Shown here: positions 9,501 to 12,500 of the stretch, one piece after another
How the letters are laid out: each line of letters opens with the position of its first letter
Position numbering within the stretch: position 1 is the first letter of the stretch
DNA from: Baffinella frigidus
Lineage: Eukaryota > Cryptophyceae > Cryptomonadales > Baffinellaceae
Length of the DNA stretch: 13,927 nt
Direction: 5' to 3'
Assembly (NCBI GenBank): GCA_026770585.1
Contig: MU646308.1
Location: forward strand, 451,677-465,603
Position numbers and translations under genes: made by a program
The notes under the pieces: model-generated
What the model was told of the DNA's origin: nothing
The model's database searches: none
The model's input: only the letters and a program-made list of their open reading frames with translations

Positions 9501-12500
9501 TACAAATTCGTCAACTTATTCCATTTACGGATTCCGACATGCCACGCCAGGTCACAAGTTCCTTTTTCACACACTCTCGTTCGCGCTAAAGGTGTTTAGG
9601 TGGCTCATCGTGGTACATATTTTTTAAAATCCGGACGTGCTCCGCCTACAAAGAGATCCAATTCCCAACACTTTTGGCGTGTTTCCCGGGTAGAATCAAC
9701 TTTACTCGAACGAATCATCATTTTACTACAAGACCTTGAAAATTGAAATTCTGACCTGGCGTGGCTCCCCCGGCAGCACTAATGCCATCCCGTCAGGTAT
9801 TTCATTTAAGTACTCTGGAGTTCCCCGAATGCACGAAATTTACAACACGCTTGGTCACGTCCAGGGCTGGACGTGACTGATTTGGTCAATTGTGCAGTAA
9901 ATCTCGTTGATTCGGGGAACTCCGAAGCATTTAAATCAACTGCCTGGCGGGATTAAATTACGGGTCGAACTAATTATGGGTTGGTAATTACACTAATTGC
10001 GAATTTCTAATTGCACCGATCGTAGATTTCTAAATACACCACTTACGGTTTCCCAATTGCCAGAATTTGCCAATTTGGCCACTTCAGGCAGAATCTGACG
10101 CCAAAAGTATGCATTTCGAGCATTTAATTTAAATGCCTGTGGGGATAAAATCTGGCGTGGTACCGCGGGGTTGTGCTGCGAGTACGCCTCCAGGACCCTC
10201 CGCAAACCGAGTGTGTCCAACACCCCCCACAGCAGCGCATCTAAAACATCCTGGTACAAACACACATATAAAAACGGTTTAAAACCGGCAAAAGAGAGGT
10301 CACGTCCACATCCTGGTACAAAACGCATTTATAAAAAAGAGGTCTCGTCCGCACGTACCGCGGGGTTGTGCTGCGAGTACGCCTCCAGGACCCTCCGCAT
10401 CCGCGCCTGCCATTGGAGCCATTGCATCGTTATTGCCCGACAAGCCACACGTCGGTTGACTGATCCGCCACTCGAGAATGCTAGAGGGGTCTATTCAAAA
10501 CCGAACATATAAAGTCTTCACTACACAAATGCTCAAATTTGTACCAGGATAAGATGAAAGTCACCTCGTGCCTGGTATAATTTTTACCGGGCACGAGGTT
10601 ACTTGACCTTATCCTGGTACAAATATTTACAATTTGTTTTTCCCACATACAAATAGGCCCCTCTAGCGTTCTCGCGTGGCGTGCGCGCGACGGTTGACGT
10701 ACTACTGGAAAGCCCCAGGAGAAGTGTCGAAAAGTAGCGGACACTCTGGTGTCCGCTACTTTGGAGCCATTTTCACCTCAAAAGGCAATTTCTGCCCCAG
10801 GATATGACCAAAAATCGTCAAAAGGCAACAATAGTGTCGTGTCCAGAGAAATTGAGACTTCCCCTGTGGCTTTGCAGTAGTAAGTTCGCAGGGTTTTGTT
10901 CGCAGGTGTGTTCACAACTTTCAGCGACAACGTTTTTAAACGTTTTCGCTTCCCCCAAAGTGCCCCACGCTGAAACAGGGGAAGTCGGACGTCTTTGATG
11001 CCACCACCTTCACCTTATGCCTGGGTTATTCACGAAATCCCATTGTGTCATTCGAATCATTCCTTCGGAAGGGGGCCTCGTAACCTGGCCCGCATGGTCA
11101 ACCTTGACCATTTTTGCCCTAAACCATCGTCTACTTATAAAATTATCATTTTCATTATAATTTTGAGGGGCTCGTAACCTGGCCCGCATGGTCGACCTTA
11201 CCCATTTTTGCCCTGAACCATCGTCAACTTATCCCATGAGTGAACTACTTCGGGGGGCTCGTAACCTGGCCCTCCGCCCCGCAGATCTCCGGGACTTCTG
11301 GGAAGGTGCGCGGAAGGCCTCTTCTTATCACGAAACCGGGCGGGGATTCCACCGGGAAACCCTCTGATTCGTCAACGCCGAAATATTCCATTCACTGCAA
11401 AAGTTGACGACGTGGTACAAAACGTCGGAACTTGCCCATTTTTGAATTATTTTTGAATTACTTCAGAGGGGCTCGTAACCTGGCCCTCCGCCCCGCAGAT
11501 CTCCGGAACCTCCGGGAACGTGCGCGGGAGGTCCCGTCCTATGTCGCGCGATGCCTCGTTTTGCGTCCCTGCTTTCAGGGTGTGGGTGAGAGTGGTCCAC
11601 TTAGTGCGGTCCACTTAGTAGGGTCCACTTGTCGCCATAAGTGGCCACCTCGGATCACTCTGAGTGGGATGGTGTTTTAGGGTTGAGGTTAGAGGTCCCG
11701 TCCTATGTCGCGCGAGGCCTCGTTTTGCGTCCCTGCTTTCAGGGTTTTGGCTTTCGAAGATGAGGATATAGGGTTAGTTAGGGTTCTATATCTATGATTT
11801 AGGTTTTTAGTTTGATGTTGTAGGGTTTGGGGTTTGGGGTTTGGGGGTTGGGGTTTGGGGGTTGGGGTTTGGTGTTTGGTGTGAGGGTGTAGGGGGGAGG
11901 TCTCTTCCTATGTCGCGGGAGGCTTCGTTTTGCGTCCCTGCTTTCAGGGTTTCGGATGCTGCTTTAGGGTTGAGGTTAGAGGTCCCTTCCCACACGGTGG
12001 GCTACGAGGGTTTCGTTGGGCCTGGATTCCAGGGAGGTACGTGACCAATTTGCATCAGAAAAATTCGTGAAGTTAATTGCCTCAAGGCAAGTTGACTTTT
12101 GATGAAAGGTTCGTAGTCCACCGTGTGGTTCTATGTCCCGCGAGGCTTCGTTCTGCTTGCCTGCTTGTTTGGGGTTTGGGGGGGTGAGGATATCGGGTTA
12201 GTTAGGGTTTTATATTTATGATTTAGGTGTTTACCGCGATTCCTCGTTCTGCTTTCCTGCTTGCCAGAGGTTTGGGGCTTTAGTTTTATGTTTTGATTCG
12301 AGGGGGTGGGGTTCGGGATCAGGGTTTAGGGATTCGGGTCTGGAGGGTGTAGGGTTGGGGATTAGGGTTTGGAGGTTTGAGGGTTTAGGGATTCGGGTTT
12401 GGAGGGCGGAGACCGTGCATTGATTCGACGAGCATTCTAACTAGAAAAGGCCCCAGTTTCGGACCCCTTGATTAAGTCCAAAAGTCAATTCTTGGTACAA

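Noticed and set aside
10731-10762. Intrinsic transcription terminator
   Set aside because: The hairpin lacks a following T-run, and the context is a eukaryotic intron.
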